A stretch of DNA of 64,000 nt from Epiperipatus broadwayi (GCA_028023455.1 JAQFVV010006337.1:1169001-1233000); one strand, 5' to 3'; positions 1 to 13,309 are shown, counted from the stretch's first letter. The notes: generated by a model from the sequence alone, not told the origin. Numbers and translations are program-made.

Positions 1-1530
1 AATAAAGAACAAGTACCTCCTATATCTATTATATCTTCCAAATTGCCCAGAATTTTAAATGAAAAAGTGAGACATGCAATTAAATTTATGAAGAAAAAAA
101 AGGATCCAGGTAATGATGAAATTATAATTGATATATTAAAAAAATTAGGTGAAGGAATAGAAATTTTTTTAGCAAAGATATATACCAAATGTCTAAATGA
201 TAAAGATGTACCAGATGGTTGGAAGAATGCAGTATTAATATTAATATTTTAAAAAGATGATAAAGAAGATATTAGAAATTATAGACCTATCAGCCTTTTA
301 TCAGTTTTATACAAAATTTTTACCAAGATAATTATAACTTGTCTATAGAGAATATTGGATTTTCACTAACCAAGAGAACAATCTGGAATTTAAAAGTGGT
401 TTTAGTACAGTAGATCATACCCAGGTATTGAGAGAAGTTATAGAAAAAACAAATGAATATGAGTTGCCATTATGTTTGGGATTTGTAGATTATGAAAAGA
501 CCTTTGATTCTATAAACATTTTTCAGTGATTAAAGCATTGGATCATCTAGATTATAGATCTAGGATATTGTCATATTTTAAAGACTATTTATCAAAATGC
601 AATAGCAACAATTAGATTACATAATATTAGGAAAGTCAACATTGAAAAGGGTGTAAGACAGGATGACTCCATATCTCCAAAACTTTTCAGTAGTGCTGTA
701 AGAAGTATTTTGTGGATTAAAATGGGAAGCTAAAGAGGTGAAAGAAAATGGAGATTATTTAAGTTATTTAAATTTTGCAGATAATGTAATTGTTTTTGCA
801 AATAATGCTTTAGAGCTTCAGGAAATGTTGCAGGAATTATCAGATAAAAGTAGGACTAAAGATAAATGATAAAAAGACTAAAGTAATGTTTAATGGATTT
901 TCTCAAAATATGAAAATAAAGATTGATTATGATGAGTTAGCTACAAATATCTTTGTCAGATTATTAATACAGATGGAAACATAATGGATGAAATTGACCA
1001 TAGAATTAAACTTGTTTGGAATGCTTTTGGTAGAAATAACTTGATATTAAAAGGAAATATGCCTATGTGTTTAAAAATGAAGGTTTTTAATAAATGTGTT
1101 TTACCAGTTCTTACTTATGGATCTGAGACTTGGACACTTAATAGAAGAGCAATACAGAGACTTCAGACCACTCAAAGGAGTATGGAAAGATGCATGTTGG
1201 GAGTAACAAGAAAAGATTGAAAATATAATATATGGGTAAGAGAATAAACAGTTGTTAATGACCTCATTGAAATAATTAAAAGACTGAAGTGGAGTTGGGC
1301 TGGACATATTTCCAGAAGAGATGATAATAGATGGACAATTGAAATCTTAAACTGGATTCCAAGAGATTATAAAAGATCCAGAAAGAGACAACATGTGAGA
1401 TGGATGGATGGATGAAATAAGAAAGTGTTCAGGGTGATGTGGAGAAGAGAAGTTAAATATTGGAGAAGATGGATTGAACTTGGAAAGACCTTGGATTGAT
1501 AATGGTTGTTGATGATGATAATGATAACAT
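1..1530 (+). pseudogene. RTE-like non-LTR retrotransposon fossil (reverse transcriptase and C-terminal region)
   Basis: Translating across several frameshifts and stops gives a LINE reverse transcriptase in colinear order. An RT segment reads KDPGNDEI at about 100-130, then NYRPISLL at about 280-300, then a GFVDYEKTFDS motif A near 480-510, and a degenerate FADN in place of the catalytic YADD box near 775. The C-terminal part (984-1220) contains LTYGSETWTLNRRAIQRLQ, a segment very common in RTE-type endonuclease-reverse transcriptases of invertebrates, followed by a WSWAGH-like stretch near 1290. The 3' end runs into a TGATGATGATAATGATAA tail near 1500-1530, as is usual for this group. The 5' part, including any endonuclease, lies outside the window. 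The changed catalytic box and numerous stops show a dead copy. Confidence 0.85.
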
Positions 1531-2219
1531 TTTTGCTTCCACTAAAAAAGTCTATTTTTGTCTAAGACACATTTTTTTGCAAAGTTGATAGTTTAGATTT
1601 CAAATTACTTTCATTTGTTGAGTTTATGTTTCTAATATATATATATATATAATAGAGCCTTAATGAATAATAATTTTTATTTTGCTAAAAAATAAAAGGA
1701 AAGGAAAATAGTGTTATCTTTATTGTTGCAAATGAAATAACTGACTGGTTAATTACATATATCTTATAATTTAACACATATTTATTTTCTCAATGATTTT
1801 AAAATGCATTATATCAAGAAGTATTGATGATACTTCAGTCATTTTCATCATTTCTTTATTCTCTTGCAGCTGTATGCTATTTTGCTAATTTTAAATTCAT
1901 CTAAGGCAGAAACTGAAACTAATATATATATATATATATTGATTTTGTAATTTTAAAAAAAACTGAAGATGTCTATGTTGTTTAGAGAAACTAATATAAA
2001 TGATCTGGCAGTAAATTCTTTGTTTTCCAAGTTCAAAAGCTCTTGCAAAAGTTTTGCAAGTATTTTACATTTTGTCTTTTTCATAGAAAGAAAAATTCTA
2101 TCCATTCTATACTTTATTTAAATGTTTGTGATTTTTTCACAATATTTGTGTAGTATTTATTTAAAAATAAAAATATTCTGGTTATCTTTAGAGTTTATTT
2201 GAAAATGTTTTATTTTTAG
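1531..2219. other. AT-rich non-coding stretch with two (AT)n tracts
   Basis: Contains (AT)n tracts near 1636-1651 and 1921-1940 and no open frame of note. If the exon model below is right, this is intronic. Confidence 0.5.
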
Positions 2220-2306
2220 AACAAATAAGTCGAGAAAACCATATTAACAATGAAACAGAAATTACAATTGATCCCAACTTCACAAATACTGTAGAGGGGA
2301 TTTATG
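2220..2306 (+). CDS. Candidate host-gene exon (87 nt, phase 1-1)
   Basis: The segment follows the acceptor TATTTTTAG and precedes a GTATTT donor. In phase 1 (two leading bases) it is fully open and encodes 28 residues beginning QISRENHINNETE and ending NTVEGIY. Its length is a multiple of three and both flanking introns would be phase 1, the same as the candidates at 13,170, 15,434 and 41,083. This shared phase is the main argument that it belongs to a real gene rather than chance. I recognise no domain in so short a stretch. Symmetric phase-1 exons are typical of extracellular or modular proteins in animals, but that is only suggestive here. Confidence 0.4.
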
Positions 2307-2844
2307 GTATTTTAATAATTATAAATACAATTTTACTTTTTAGAACAGAATTTTATTGCTTTATGATGACTTAATAATAATTCATTCAAGTTTTAGAAGT
2401 GAATTTCGATTAACAAATATTTCATTTATTTATGTATTTTTTTTTTTTTTTTTTTTGGCAATATTGCAATAATCATCCAATAAGAAAAAAGTTATTATTC
2501 TGTTTATTTAATATTGGCAAAGTTTTTTTTTTTTAGCTTTTGAGTGCACAAAGAATAAAATCATTTATTATAATATGTTTTATATACATATTATTGTTAA
2601 TTTGTAAACTTTATTTTTAATACATGAGATATGATTTATTGATCAATAATATAGACTAAATGCTTAATACTAAAATAAAGTATTGAACTATAACTAAAAT
2701 AGCCATTAGAGATTATGGAAAGAAACTATTAAAATGTGAAAACATAGTAATAACATTAATCAGTAATTAATGGATATAAATAACAGGGAAAATAGATGAA
2801 CTGAATAAAAATTATTTGTATGTTTTATCACTAACTTACGAAAA
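2307..2844. other. AT-rich non-coding stretch, probable intron
   Basis: Poly(T) runs near 2440 and 2525. Nothing else recognised. Confidence 0.4.
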
Positions 2845-3545
2845 AATCAAGTCAGATATCACATAACTTAATTTAATAAGCTTGTATTTATAAATGTTAT
2901 AAATAGAGCTTGCAAAATAATCTCTTAACAAGTTTTGAGAATATCCCCAAACCCAGACCAGTTTCTCCTACTGGCATTGTTAGTGAGATTCTAGATTATT
3001 CAAGCATTAGATTAAAAATACCAGGACAAGCCCAGCACTTTATCTAATGTATAACTATTAAGTAGAAAATCTGAAATTTTCAGATGTCCATATGTCTTCC
3101 AATCCAGCTATCTAACTTAAATAGCCATATGGGACAACTAAATTCAGATATACCATATATTAATGGCTTTAGCAATATAAAATCACCAAAGCTTTAATAG
3201 CAAAAAATAAAATTAAAAAAAAAAAATCAAGTCAGATGTCACATGATCTAATTTAATAAGTTTGTATTTACAAATGTATAAAAATAAAATTACAATTGCT
3301 ATTAAGGCTTTGGCAATTTTATATTGCTAAGTTAGATAGGTGGATTGAAAGACATGGACATCTGAAAATTTTAGATTTTCTACTTAATAGTTATACATTA
3401 GATAAAGTGCTGGGCTTGTCCTGGTATTTTTAATCTAATGCTGAATATCCTAGCATCTCACTGACGGTGCCAGTAGCAGAAAATGGTCTGGGATTGGGAA
3501 TATTCTCAAAGCTTGTTAAGAGCTTATTTTGCAAGCTCTATATAT
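2845..3545. mobile_element. Foldback (long inverted repeat) element
   Basis: The left arm (about 2903-3185) and right arm (about 3283-3543) are inverted copies of each other with scattered mismatches. The stretch ACCAGGACAAGCCCAGCAC near 3022 reappears as its reverse complement near 3405-3425. A second motif, TCAAGTCAGATNTCACAT, occurs in direct orientation at about 2848 and 3229, at the outer edge of the left arm and just inside the right arm. A further fragment of the same family is at about 16,533-16,600. No coding capacity is visible, so this resembles a MITE or foldback element. Target duplications were not identified. Confidence 0.7.
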
Positions 3546-3669
3546 AATATCACTAACTTAAAAAGACAAGAGATATTCAAATTACAAAATGAGAAAATCA
3601 GTTTGGCAATTCTATTTAAACAACCATTCCTCCAAAGATTATTTTACTTTTTAATTATTTTTTGCTTAG

Positions 3670-3681
3670 AAAGTAATCCAG
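3670..3681 (+). other. Possible 12-nt phase-1 microexon
   Basis: AAAGTAATCCAG sits between TTTTTGCTTAG and GTTAG. It is a multiple of three and open in phase 1, like the longer candidate exons, but it is so short that chance is a serious alternative. Confidence 0.15.
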
Positions 3682-3689
3682 GTTAGTTT

Positions 3690-6240
3690 ACCTCATTTTT
3701 CTATTCTTATCTCTGAAGTAATTATTCAGAGCAATGAAATACATAGCAAATTAAAATAATCATGTTGTTTTTGTTATTGTTTTGCAGTCCGTGCATCAAC
3801 ACTTACCTGATTCATAAATTAATCTGAGACTTTTATCTTTTAACTGAATACACATTACCTACTGACTACAGATTATCTATATCTACAAGAAAAATTTAAA
3901 TCGTCTTTAGCAAACATTTCCAAATTCATTAAACATGGAGTCAAACCTTAGTCCATACGCACGTGCTAGTATTTATAATACATTATCATGGTATAATATT
4001 CGTGGCATATAAATTATTGCTTCAGATAATAAAACTGTTTTTTTTTTTTTTTACTAAACTTTGGAAGAAAGCCACAAACAAATCTATTTCCTGGCCAAGG
4101 TTTCTGCAAATTCATTTGTTGTTTTGTAAAATATAAGTTCAATAAGTAAAAAATAATTCTCACTTTGTTCATTATATATATATATAAATTAATTATTAAG
4201 ATTACAATTATAAGACAATTTTCATTAATCTATTATCTGCAATTTTTTTTAATATCTATTCTAAGAAATATCTTAAACAAAATTTTTAGCTTTTATATTC
4301 TTTCATCTTAACTTTAATTTCAATAATTTTCGATTTCTTTTTTTATTTCTCATAGTTTATAATGTATTTTTTATTATTTTTGTTAATTTCAATACTTTTC
4401 AGAAATACTTAAGTGCTAAAAATTATTTTCACTAATTTCAAAAAGTCTCTTAATATTTTGAGTACAACTGTTTAACATAATCTTTAAAAAAAAAAGTAAT
4501 ATTGCTTCTAACTTCCATGGTTTATAATGAAGCGTAGATCAACAGTAATATACAAAATGTATTTAGAAAAATGTTACTATATAGAAAGAAAGATTGACTC
4601 TTTATCACTGAAATACCTAGATCTTTTAAATTAATACTATTATCACCACACTCTTATAATAATCAGATATACATCCTAACATTTTAATTTCTGAGATTAA
4701 AATGTTTAAATATGAATATATACACAATCCGCTATATGTAACTGATTTATGTTTTAGATGGAGCTCTCAATATTGAGATATTGTAATGAATTATATTAAG
4801 AGGCGGAGAAGCAACTGCAAATTCTACTAACAGTGATCACTTGATCGTTCTAATTTATTTAGAAACTGCTTTCAGGCAAAAAACTCTTAATGGCCAAACA
4901 TACAGATATATATTTTATTTCGTTTGTATTTGGGTATATATATAATCTTAAAGTAATTTAATTAATAATAAATTATAGCTAATAGTGACATTTATTTTTA
5001 TATCACGGAAATTTTTTTAACTGACAGATTTTATTTATTAGTTTCCTAAAATGTAACTAGGTGGCAATAAGTCATCGGTTGAGTTATTAGTGATGAAAAC
5101 TAATTTTATTGTGGAATAAAGTATTGTTTGAGCATTTTCACACTAAAAATTATATATGTAGTTAATATGTGTTCCTTCAATCTAAACTTTTAGGATATTA
5201 AGAAAATACTGTATTTAGATTACTAATTACTAGTTTACTTTTAAAAATTTTATTATTCTTAAGACAAACGAAACATTCTAATCGCTATGACAAATTTGTT
5301 TTGTTTTTGTTTTTTTGTTTTTTTAAATAGTTGATTTCAAAATAATACTATTTTTGATTAAATATGAAAATATGTCTTTAAAATAAAAATAGCATATCTG
5401 CTTCTTATGCTTCCATCTAGTCAGGTAAAAATTTAAAAATTATTTGTTTATTTAATTAATGTGTGGATTTTATATATATAACAGCTTACCTATGAATAAA
5501 TTATCAACAAGGAACTCATAAAGATTACAACCATAGATTCATTAGTGCTTCATTGAAACCTTCAATTCTACCATTGCAATCTTAGATTTGATAGTCATTA
5601 ACTTCGTTGTTCATGGGTTGTGTTCGTCCATATCTATATAATTCAGTAGCTGTTAAATTTTATTTATAATGCAGACGAGCGCAACAATTATAGGTTGTTC
5701 TGAATCTGTTGATGATACTCCAGTTTTAGGAATATCAAGTCCAACTGACTTTATTGCTGGATCTGAAAAAATAAATTTATTTTGGACCAGTTTCCAGAAA
5801 TGGGCTTAGAATTTTTTGTTTCATGTATTTAGATCATAGTCAATCAGAAAATCATCCAATATTGGTTATAAATGGATATTCATTTATTCTAAGCTACAAA
5901 ATAAACGAGAGTAGAAAAATGCTCAAAACCTCAGCACTAAACAGTTAGCAAGCCTGGTTTGAGATCTCTTTTTCTTCACTGTTCCTCTAATAGATAATTT
6001 TGTACTGCTTTATCTTTAATTACAGATTTAATAATTAAAAATACGTAACTAGGAACCAACATCCTACCAATTATATATTAGTAAAAAGAGAAAACCTAAA
6101 AACTATCACTTAAAATAATTTGTATATACAAGTATTGATATCAATGATGACATCATTAAATTCATTCAATATATTGTGAGAGAATCCAAATTGAATGTAG
6201 ACAAATGTGAATTCAGTATTGCTGGAATAAATGTCAATAA
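3690..6240. other. AT-rich non-coding stretch
   Basis: Contains (AT)n tracts near 4165, 4935 and 5470 and poly(T) runs. No coding sequence or repeat was resolved with confidence. Confidence 0.4.
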
Positions 6241-6244
6241 CTTT

Positions 6245-7050
6245 AGACATAAAACAGGCAAAACTTTCTATACATATTGCCATTCAATGCAAGCCACAGT
6301 AATCAATGGATGCCAGAAGGCTTGTGCATAAAATCCCCATCTAGTGCCTACTCATCCAATATCCCCAGATTAGTTTCCGGCTTGTGGCCTTCATCAGTGA
6401 GGAGCCCTGGATCTGATATCACTGCACCTAGATCTTAGGATTTAATGCAACCTTCCAGCAGCCACCTTTTATCTCTACTTAACTACAAAACTGTGAGTCT
6501 TAAATTGAAAACTCTATTGTGTGGCAATATATATATATATATATAGTTTTGCCTGTTTGAATAACGGTTATAAGCAAGCATAAGGAATGGTGATCATGTT
6601 ATGTTTATTGGCTTAAAATCAATCCTGCCTAATAGAATAGTGATGGCTATAGTTATTAAAGACCCAAAGTCACCAAAATGTATTGGTACTCAACTGAGTT
6701 CAGGCCTGTATGACTATATAAACTAATGAGCTTGGATTGAAAATATTATAGTATTTTCAGTTTAAGACTCATAGTTTTGTAGTTAAGTAGAGATAAAAGG
6801 TGGCTGATGGAGGGTTGCATTAGATCCTAAGATCTAGGTGCAATGCTCTCAGATCCAGGGCTCTTTACTGATGAAGGCCAGAAACCAGTCTGGGGATATT
6901 GGATGAGTAGGCACTAGATGGGGATTTTATGCACAAGCCTTCTGGCATCGATTGATTACTCTGGCTTGCATTGAGTGGCAATATGTATAGAGAGTTTTGC
7001 CTGTTTTAATAACAGTTATAAGCAAGCATAAGAAATGGTGATCATGTGAT
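6245..7050. mobile_element. Foldback element with inverted arms
   Basis: The left arm (about 6248-6513) and right arm (about 6757-7005) are inverted copies. For example, CCCCATCTAGTGCCTACTC near 6338 is matched inverted near 6905-6925. A terminal module containing TTTTGCCTGTTT and GGTTATAAGCAAGCATAAG is present at the right end (about 6990-7035) and again between the arms (about 6547-6590), next to an (AT)n tract at 6525-6545. A small piece of the same terminus recurs near 8540-8605. No ORF; probably a non-autonomous DNA element. Confidence 0.7.
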
Positions 7051-7313
7051 TAAACTTATAGTAAAAAAATGAAATTGTAATACTCTCATGAAGAAAGCTA
7101 AAGAATACAATTAAAACATATGGTGACTAATTATCAAGAAGTTAAACTTTATAATAATTTTAAAATGGTAATGAAGTCAACATAGAGGTTGTTGTTCAAC
7201 AAACTACATATTCATATTTAGCAGAATAAAAACTTTTCCTCCAGATATTGCTGAATATATATATATAAAACAAAAACAAGTTATAATCACGTAACTTGCT
7301 ATCGCTTATATTT

Positions 7314-7641
7314 ATGATCAATAGATGGCATTTTACCAAAACCACCGAACAAGCGTATATTTGTTTACATAAACATCAAAAGAGTCAGAATTCACTATCT
7401 CTTTCATTTGCTCCACCTTCAGATCAGCTGATTTCAAGCTAATTTGCTATCCTCCACCTTCAGATCAGCTGATTTCAAGCTAATTTGCTATCCTTCACTG
7501 ATGATAGCAAATTAGCTTGAAATCAGCTGATCTGAAGGTGGAGCAAATGAAAGAGATAGTGAATTCTGACTCTTTTGACATTTATGTAAACAAATATATG
7601 CTTGTTCGGTGGTTTTGGTAAAATGCCATCTATTGATCATA
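7314..7641. mobile_element. Foldback/MITE-like palindrome with a 41-bp tandem duplication
   Basis: The left arm (7314-7451) and right arm (7503-7641) are near-perfect inverted copies separated by a short loop. The inner 41 bp of the left arm (7411-7451) is tandemly repeated at 7452-7492, so that side carries the inner segment twice. An (AT)n tract directly adjoins the right end and another lies about 50 bp beyond the left end. Such a palindrome would form a strong hairpin in DNA or RNA. Confidence 0.8.
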
Positions 7642-7644
7642 TAT

Positions 7645-9810
7645 ATATATTCCACTGCATAATAATGGAAATCATTTCCAAAAGAATATTGAGACAGAAA
7701 GCATTATTCTTAGATTTGACTTTTTGGTAGTAAGATATTTTAATTTATTAATTTGCCTTGTAACTAGGAGTAGCTAAATACCCATTTATAAACCAAATTG
7801 GTTAATTCTCTGAGAGCTATAGGCCATTTATCTATAAGCCTTCTTTTAATATGAAAAATTTTGTAAGCCTCACCTAAATACTCAATATGATCTCAGCATG
7901 ATTTTGACCCCAAATTATGTCAAAAACGAAAAAATTAAAATGAGTGTTACTTAATTATTTACATTCAACTACAAACTCATAAATAAATTAAACAATAAAA
8001 ATTATCCACAACTTTTCTTCTCAACATCAATCCAGCATAATTGTTTTCTTTTCCATTTCACATGTAATCTTTTTCTAATTTTTTATAATCTTTCACTAAC
8101 TAGTTTAAAATTCAGTTGTTTTTGTAATTGTCATCTTTTCTGCACAGTCAACCCCATTTCAGTCTCTTAAATGTATTTTGCTTTTGATCCCTTCTTCTTA
8201 ATCCCAACATGGATCTCTCTGTACATTGACATAAGATCTGAAGTTTTGTGTTGTTCCTCTATTAAACATCCAAGTTTCAGATCACAATCAAACATTGATA
8301 AAATTTATTTATTCAAACACAAGTATTCAAAACTTTCCTTTTCAAGCACAAGGGTATATGTTTTTTAATTCTAAATTATTTCAAAACTACTACTTACAAC
8401 TTTGTTTCATTTTATTCATTCTCCTTTTATCTATGTTAATAAACTAACCAAGAAAGATATTTTGCAGTTGTTAACTTCTAATTTATTACAATCAATCTTT
8501 TATTATTTTTTCTCATTTTTTTTTTTCACCGAGACGTTAAACATTAAAACAAGCAAAACTTTCTATACATATCATCACTGATCATGTGATGTTTATTGAC
8601 ATTACACATTATTAATTTTTTTTAACATTTAGCTTTAATCTTTATCCATGTATTTTATAAGTGGGGATCTTCATTCTATTTCACATTTTCTTCATTTTAA
8701 TCTATAACTTCTACAAAACTGCTGAACACAAAGCTTTGAATAGATAAAATAATCATGTGTACATTTCTATCTATGATAATAGATTATGATTGCTGCTATA
8801 AATTTTGATAAATATTTTTAAGAATTTGTCAGCTTCTTTAGACAGAATCTTGCTGCTCCAGAACTTTATATGATGAAATATTTAGAAAATAAAATTTCCT
8901 TTTTGGTAATCTTATACAGAATGATAACTCATATTCATTGGTCTTATCTATGGATTTTTTAATACTTGAATGTGATCTACTGTGATAACAACCACCTTCA
9001 AATACAGCTTGATCTTTTCCTTTGTTTGAATAAAATGTGTCTTTTAGCTGAATTGTAATTATCTTAATAAAAATCTTACAGAGAAATAATAGAAAAATGA
9101 TACATCTATAATTAAAAATATCTCCCTTTTAAATTTCTTAAATATAAATATTATTACAACATTCTTCTAATCATCTATTACATCTTTATTATTTAGATAT
9201 TTTGTGTATAGCTGTCAATATTTCTATATTTGTAAACCTGTTTTTTTTAAATATCTATAATAATTCCAATTCAGTTTTCCTCTTCAAATAAGTAATAAAG
9301 AAGATATTTCCGTTTAGTTAGTAACATTTGTATTGTTTTGCTTCTTGCTAATCTCTATTTAAAAATTCATATACTCATTTACAAACCAACAATTTGATGA
9401 TTGCTAAATTGCCCATCTAAGCTTGTTTAGAACTTTTCAATAACTAAAAGAATTTTTCAAATTCTACCTAGATTTACATCCCATAATCATATAATAACAA
9501 AAACATAAACTAATCTCTATATAATAGGAATTTTTATAAATATATTAAAGTAACCAATATTCAACATAGTGCGTTAATGTAAATTGATTCCTTGTATCTA
9601 CTTTCTTATGCAGATGACAGTTTAACATTTCATTTTAATTTAGAATAAACTTAATAAACAGTCTATTAAATATAACTTACATTTATCATTTTATAGTATT
9701 AAATTCTATTCATTTTAAACCACTTGTGAAAAATAATTTTTAATCAATTACAAAATAAACTATCAAAAATCCATGTCTACAGTCAATGGATTTGTTAAAT
9801 ATTATTCAAT
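7645..9810. other. AT-rich non-coding stretch
   Basis: Apart from the fragment at about 8540-8605 that matches the terminus of the 6.2-7.0 kb foldback, nothing recognisable was found. Confidence 0.4.
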
Positions 9811-9814
9811 AAAG

Positions 9815-10590
9815 AATTGTTATAATTTTAAGAGAGGATGCTAACATATTGAAAGAATATTAGATTGACTAAAATAAATATTAAAGGATATATTTTGTTA
9901 TAGTTTCTTTTACATTATGTATAATGATATCAGAAAGTTCAGATTATACCAATTAAAAATTGGATCAATAAACAAAAATCATGTCATCAAAGAACAGTAT
10001 TTGCATTAATCTAACACTCATAATTACTGGATTATGTAATTTAAATTTACTTATTCTGTTTTTAATTGAGCTCTAGTTAAAAAAAATACATGAAAAGTCT
10101 CTAAACTTTTAGTATTTACATATATATTTTTAAACTGATTTTTTCAAAGCTAGATTGATTTATAAATGTAAAACATGAAAGCAACCAGCATTAATCAACT
10201 CTAAGAATCTTTAATCTGCTTTCAAGGCAAAATTTTATTTATATGAAAATGGAGATCCCATCTTTCTCTGTGATCTAAGATGATAATATAGACACGAAAG
10301 ATAGATGATCTTTGGACTGTAATGGATTAGATTTTTAATTAATAAAAGTTTAAATAAATATCACTAAACAGGCAAATATAATCTGATTTGAAAGTAGACT
10401 AATAAAATCAGATGAGATGGAAGATTCTTGCCATTGATAATTATTGGCTGCATTCTTTTTAAAAATATTGTTTAAAGATGAATTGTTATAATTTCGAGAG
10501 AGGATGCTAACATATTGACTAAAATAAATATTGAAAGATATTTTGTTAAAATATCTTTTATATTACATATGATAATAGCAGAAGGTTCAC
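9815..10590. repeat. Dispersed direct repeat pair (~115 bp units)
   Basis: About 9815-9940 and about 10478-10590 share GAATTGTTATAATTT, then GAGAGGATGCTAACATATTG and further sequence with small indels. Both are in the same orientation. Function unknown; probably ends or copies of one AT-rich element. Confidence 0.6.
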
Positions 10591-10727
10591 TTATGAAATG
10601 TAATTAAATACATTAGTTTGTGCATATTTTGTTATTATTAATGTATTTAACATTGCTTTTTATTATCATGTAAAGATTTAATAAAGCTAGCTTTATACCT
10701 CTAAATATTGACTTAGTATAATATACT

Positions 10728-10948
10728 ATCCTTATTAAGCGTGATGTCAGCATGTAATACTTTCCTAAGGCTAAAACCTTAGTACGTGCTCCTTGAGTGC
10801 TTAATTTTAGCAAGAGAGACAAAGTCGAATCTTGCGTTATGATTTATAGAGGTCTCTCTTGATAAAATTAAACACTCAAGGCGCATGTACTAAGGTTTTA
10901 GCCTTATAGAATTATTACGTGCTGACATCGCGCTTAATAAAAATTAAT
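10728..10948. mobile_element. MITE-like palindrome
   Basis: The left arm (about 10,728-10,825) starts ATTAAGCGTGATGTCAGCATG. The right arm (about 10,850-10,948) is its inverted copy with several mismatches, around a central TCGAATCTTGCGTTATG segment. A truncated second copy of the centre and right arm lies at about 11,165-11,270. Both contain CTAAGGTTTTAGCC, itself a near palindrome. No coding potential. Confidence 0.75.
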
Positions 10949-11164
10949 ATTTACAACTCTAAATTGATTCAAAATATTTTTAAATTTAATATCTGAATAT
11001 TAACTCATTGTAAATTGAAAGATTTCATGAATGTTAATGTTTAATAGAAATAGTGGACTTAATCAGTGAAGAATTTATTAGCTTCATGCTCCCAAATCAA
11101 AATGCTTTAGATTTGCCTATATAATTAAGAAAAATAGGTTAGAGATAAGAGGCTCCCTCTTATC

Positions 11165-11270
11165 TTTATAAAGTCGAATCTTGCATTATGTAGAGGTCTC
11201 TCTTGCTAAAATTAAGCAATCAAGGCGCATGTACTAAGGTTTTAGCCTTATAGAAGTATAATATACTATG
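11165..11270. mobile_element. Truncated second copy of the 10.7-kb MITE
   Basis: Shares the TCGAATCTTGCNTTATG centre and the right arm through CTAAGGTTTTAGCCTTATAG. The left arm is missing. Confidence 0.65.
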
Positions 11271-11274
11271 TAAA

Positions 11275-13169
11275 AATGATAACAAATAATAGCAAGAAAA
11301 TATTAATCATTTACTAATGCTGCCCTATCATCTAATTAACCTAACTATTTTTAAACAGAGAATGTATATATATGAAACGGTACATGTATGGGTTATATAC
11401 ATTTTTATTGTCATTATTTACCAGTATTCATTTATATTTTAAAAATATTCAACTTTTTAACAGCATTAATTATTCTTTATATAAAAAAATTAAATCATTG
11501 TTCGTTTAATTTTAGTTTGTATGAATTTAGATGATAAAATTATTCAAAGTAGATCAATGTTAAAAGAATAAAATAAAAAAACTCATACTTTTAAAAAGGG
11601 ACTGTCTTTAAATTTATCTAGAAAAGTTGAGTCAATTCTTTTCATTGCTTTACAGCAAAAGTTGAAAAAAAAAAAAAAGGAGCCAAAATATGTTTTAAAA
11701 AGATTAATTTCTGTTAACCAGAGTAAAGAATTAAAATATAAAAAGAAAAATAACTTTGTCAATATAATTTAAAAAGTATTTACTTCATTAAATAAATTTT
11801 TTAATAAAAAATAGTAATTTTTGCCTGAAGCAAAGTCCCAAAATTCCAGTTTTAATATTGTAAATATTCTGAAACTCAATGATGAAATCACTATAAAATT
11901 TAAGAAAGTACAGATGCCATAAGTATGAGAATAAATACAAAAAATAAATACGTTTAAATGCTTCTAACATAATTCGAGAAAAGTAAAACTAAATATAGAT
12001 TTCTAGAAAATAATCTTCATATTAATTTATCATTATATTAATTAAAAATATATGTTATATTTATTCTTCAAGATGAAGAATTACTCAAAAATTATTTAAA
12101 AATGTATATGTCTGGTCATTTCCTTCACATATTTATGTGTTTAATTATATATTATTTTATGTGTTAATTTTATTAAGAGTCTTATAAAATTAAGTTTTAA
12201 TACTCTTTTCTTAATTAAAACTGCTGCTGTTATTAGTACTATTACTACTGCGTAATAATAAATTTTCCTGGCCATAAGTCAATTACTAAAGTGAAAACTA
12301 CCGAACTAAAGATAATACAATAAATCTGCTTTGGATTATTAAATAGTAGAGATTTGTCATAAAAAAAATATAACCCTAAAAGACTTGTCTTTGATGATAT
12401 TTTGAATCACTGCTAAGGTAGTAAAGATTCAATGTATGTATTTAAAAATGCGGGAATAAGAAATACCCATATATTTTAAAGTCTATTATAAATAATGTAT
12501 ATTTTGATATTCATTTAATAATATTATCTATATAAGTTTTGGCAAATGAAAAGATTCAATAATAATTTCTTTTTCCATTTTTTATTTATATTTTGAATTA
12601 TATAAAGGTAATTATTTTCTTATTTTATCTCAAGATAACTCAAAATCTGTGAGTAAATGAAATAATGTTTTTTTATATATGTTTGAATTATTTTTGGGTG
12701 ATGTTTTTATTTTGCATATCTAGTATTTATTTTAATTAAGTTGTTATCTTATTACAAAAAAGATATTTATATAAAAAGATTGTTTATTGGATATACAACA
12801 TAATTTATGATGCAAATATTTGTCTATATGATGGATTTTGACAATATTTCATATTTGTACTTTACTTATATTACTTTTTTTTTACTTCATTATTGTTATT
12901 AAACATTTTATTATTGAAATTATCTTTTGTAATTTAAATATTCTTTATCTTGAGCTCAATGCACTCATCATAATATGCATTTTTTAATAATATAGTTATT
13001 ATAAAGAGAATCAGAATCTCTATGTGAAAAATTAAGTTATTATGAAGCAATTTGTGCCAATTGTTAATAGAGTTTAATATAAATAAATAAAAACAAATAA
13101 TATTTCCAAGCACTTTCAACTCTTACAAGTCCTTATCAAGGCAATGTAAACAATTCTTTTTTCTCCTAG
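11275..13169. other. AT-rich non-coding stretch, probable intron
   Basis: A weak 33-nt phase-1 candidate exon (11,516-11,548, between TTTTAG and GTAGAT) is all that stands out, and it could easily be chance. Confidence 0.35.
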
Positions 13170-13223
13170 GTGATGAATCTAACATTTCATTGTATTGGCC
13201 AGGAACAACTAATCGGAAAGCTG
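13170..13223 (+). CDS. Candidate host-gene exon (54 nt, phase 1-1)
   Basis: The segment is preceded by a pyrimidine-rich acceptor (TTCTTTTTTCTCCTAG) and followed by the donor GTTAAT. In phase 1 it is open and encodes DESNISLYWPGTTNRKA. Both flanking introns would be phase 1, matching the segments at 2,220, 15,434 and 41,083, and the length is a multiple of three. The acceptor is among the best in the window. The peptide is too short for family assignment. The Penelope-like element immediately downstream would lie in the following intron. Confidence 0.45.
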
Positions 13224-13309
13224 GTTAATTTTGAATTCATAGCACAAGATGAATTTTGTATAATATATGATTCTTTAATCTTGCATTTTTTTATCATGTG
13301 TTTCATTCA

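Noticed and set aside
5580-5960. Possible pogo/Tigger-type DDE transposase fossil (SENHPILVINGY-like stretch)
   Set aside because: Only one short, frame-switching match to the expected catalytic region; no flanking motifs or terminal repeats could be found.
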